Shown in pieces: positions 50,181 to 50,528 of a DNA stretch of 50,528 nucleotides; the stretch's first letter is position 1, and each line of letters starts with the position of its first letter. This stretch comes from Bacteroidales bacterium. Its GTDB lineage: Bacteria; Bacteroidota; Bacteroidia; Bacteroidales; GCA-2748055. The stretch covers positions 1-50,528 of the forward strand of contig JAGLOO010000059.1 of assembly GCA_023138875.1 (NCBI GenBank), written 5' to 3'. The notes beneath the pieces are model-generated. The model made no database searches. It was given only the letters and a program-made list of their open reading frames with translations, and had not been told where the DNA came from. Made by a program: the position numbers and the translations under genes.

Positions 50181-50415
50181 TTATTGTGTAGCCAATACTT
50201 CCAGATCCGCATTAAAAGGAATAATATGGTAATTGTCCCGGACTATTTTACTTAGCATACCCTTCAACCATCTTATCGACCATCTTTGCAAGTATCCTGG
50301 CCAGATGAACACGGTTCTTCTCCGGAAATTCCCGCGCTACATCCTGAAATGTAAAACCAAACATATTTCTGCTTGAAAACTGCTTAATAATGCTCCAACT
50401 CAATTGACTACTCAT
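50181..50415 (-). pseudogene. AbiEi-like antitoxin remnant, frameshifted
   Basis: A minus-strand ATG at 50415 opens a 55-residue frame with FGFTFQDVAREFPEKNRVHL and ARILAKMVDKM, which then derails and stops at 50248. In another frame the sequence continues as GMLSKIVRDNYHIIPFNADL, then EVLATQ and a stop at 50181. The winged-helix region followed by (K)GML.KI.R..YHIIPFNAD fits the N-terminal antitoxin domain of type IV AbiEi-like proteins of Bacteroidota, which is normally about 190-280 residues. A single frameshift near 50262-50275 and loss of the rest make it a pseudogene. No AbiEii toxin is in view, but the window ends 113 bp upstream. Confidence 0.6.
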
Positions 50416-50528
50416 GGAAAAGGGATATCGTTAGTTTGCCGATAAACCAAACTCAACTGTAATGACAAGGAATTATTGTGATATTTATTTTAAAAAAAGC
50501 TCTATCTGCTGCGCCTAACTTTAGTAGA

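Overview
The window reads as chromosome from an anaerobic or facultatively anaerobic member of the Bacteroidota, probably a polysaccharide-degrading Bacteroidales/Marinilabiliales-like organism. Three secreted proteins end in type IX secretion (T9SS) sorting tails. Several promoters fit the Bacteroidota consensus (TTTG, about 19-20 nt, TAnnTTTG). The TonB-dependent receptor carries the phylum-typical N-terminal carboxypeptidase-like domain. A glycyl radical enzyme with its activase implies anaerobic life. No tRNA, rRNA or CRISPR array was seen.

Left part (1-9.2 kb): the start of an IS4-type transposase runs off the left edge. Then comes a minus-strand L-fucose cluster read from 9.17 kb downward: LacI-type regulator, L-fucose isomerase, lipoprotein, FucP-type permease, and a sialate O-acetylesterase fused to a second alpha/beta hydrolase. 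A palindrome overlaps the -33 box of its promoter. Fuculokinase and aldolase are absent.

9.4-22.1 kb: a DEAD-box RNA helicase with a structured leader, a decayed GH127 arabinofuranosidase, a block of secreted proteins (T9SS cargo, beta-propeller lipoprotein, small Lys-rich ORF) behind a membrane TPR/LuxR-type regulator, a two-domain secreted esterase, a metallophosphoesterase, and a T9SS polysaccharide deacetylase with FG-GAP-like repeats.

22.2-27.2 kb: a tight four-gene operon (radical SAM activase, glycyl radical enzyme, ROK sugar kinase, DeoR regulator). The activase resembles E. coli PflC. The set could be an anhydro-sugar phosphate ring-opening pathway in which the ROK kinase makes the phosphorylated substrate; this is the most attractive metabolic hypothesis here.

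27.4-38 kb: a truncated small membrane gene, a T9SS protein with a VanZ-like membrane partner, an NRAMP-fold transporter that has lost the metal-binding residues and is coupled to a fused 5-oxoprolinase, and an operon with a secreted caspase-like protease.

38-50.5 kb: a secreted protein made of five ~130-residue repeats next to a broken HprK-like gene, then a co-oriented set (TonB-dependent receptor, periplasmic TPR protein, LytS/LytR-type two-component pair, beta-propeller protein, HEAT-repeat protein fused to a methyltransferase with an export signal). This looks like a self-contained sensing/uptake module of unknown substrate. The right edge holds a small lipoprotein and debris of an AbiEi-like antitoxin and a nucleotidyltransferase.
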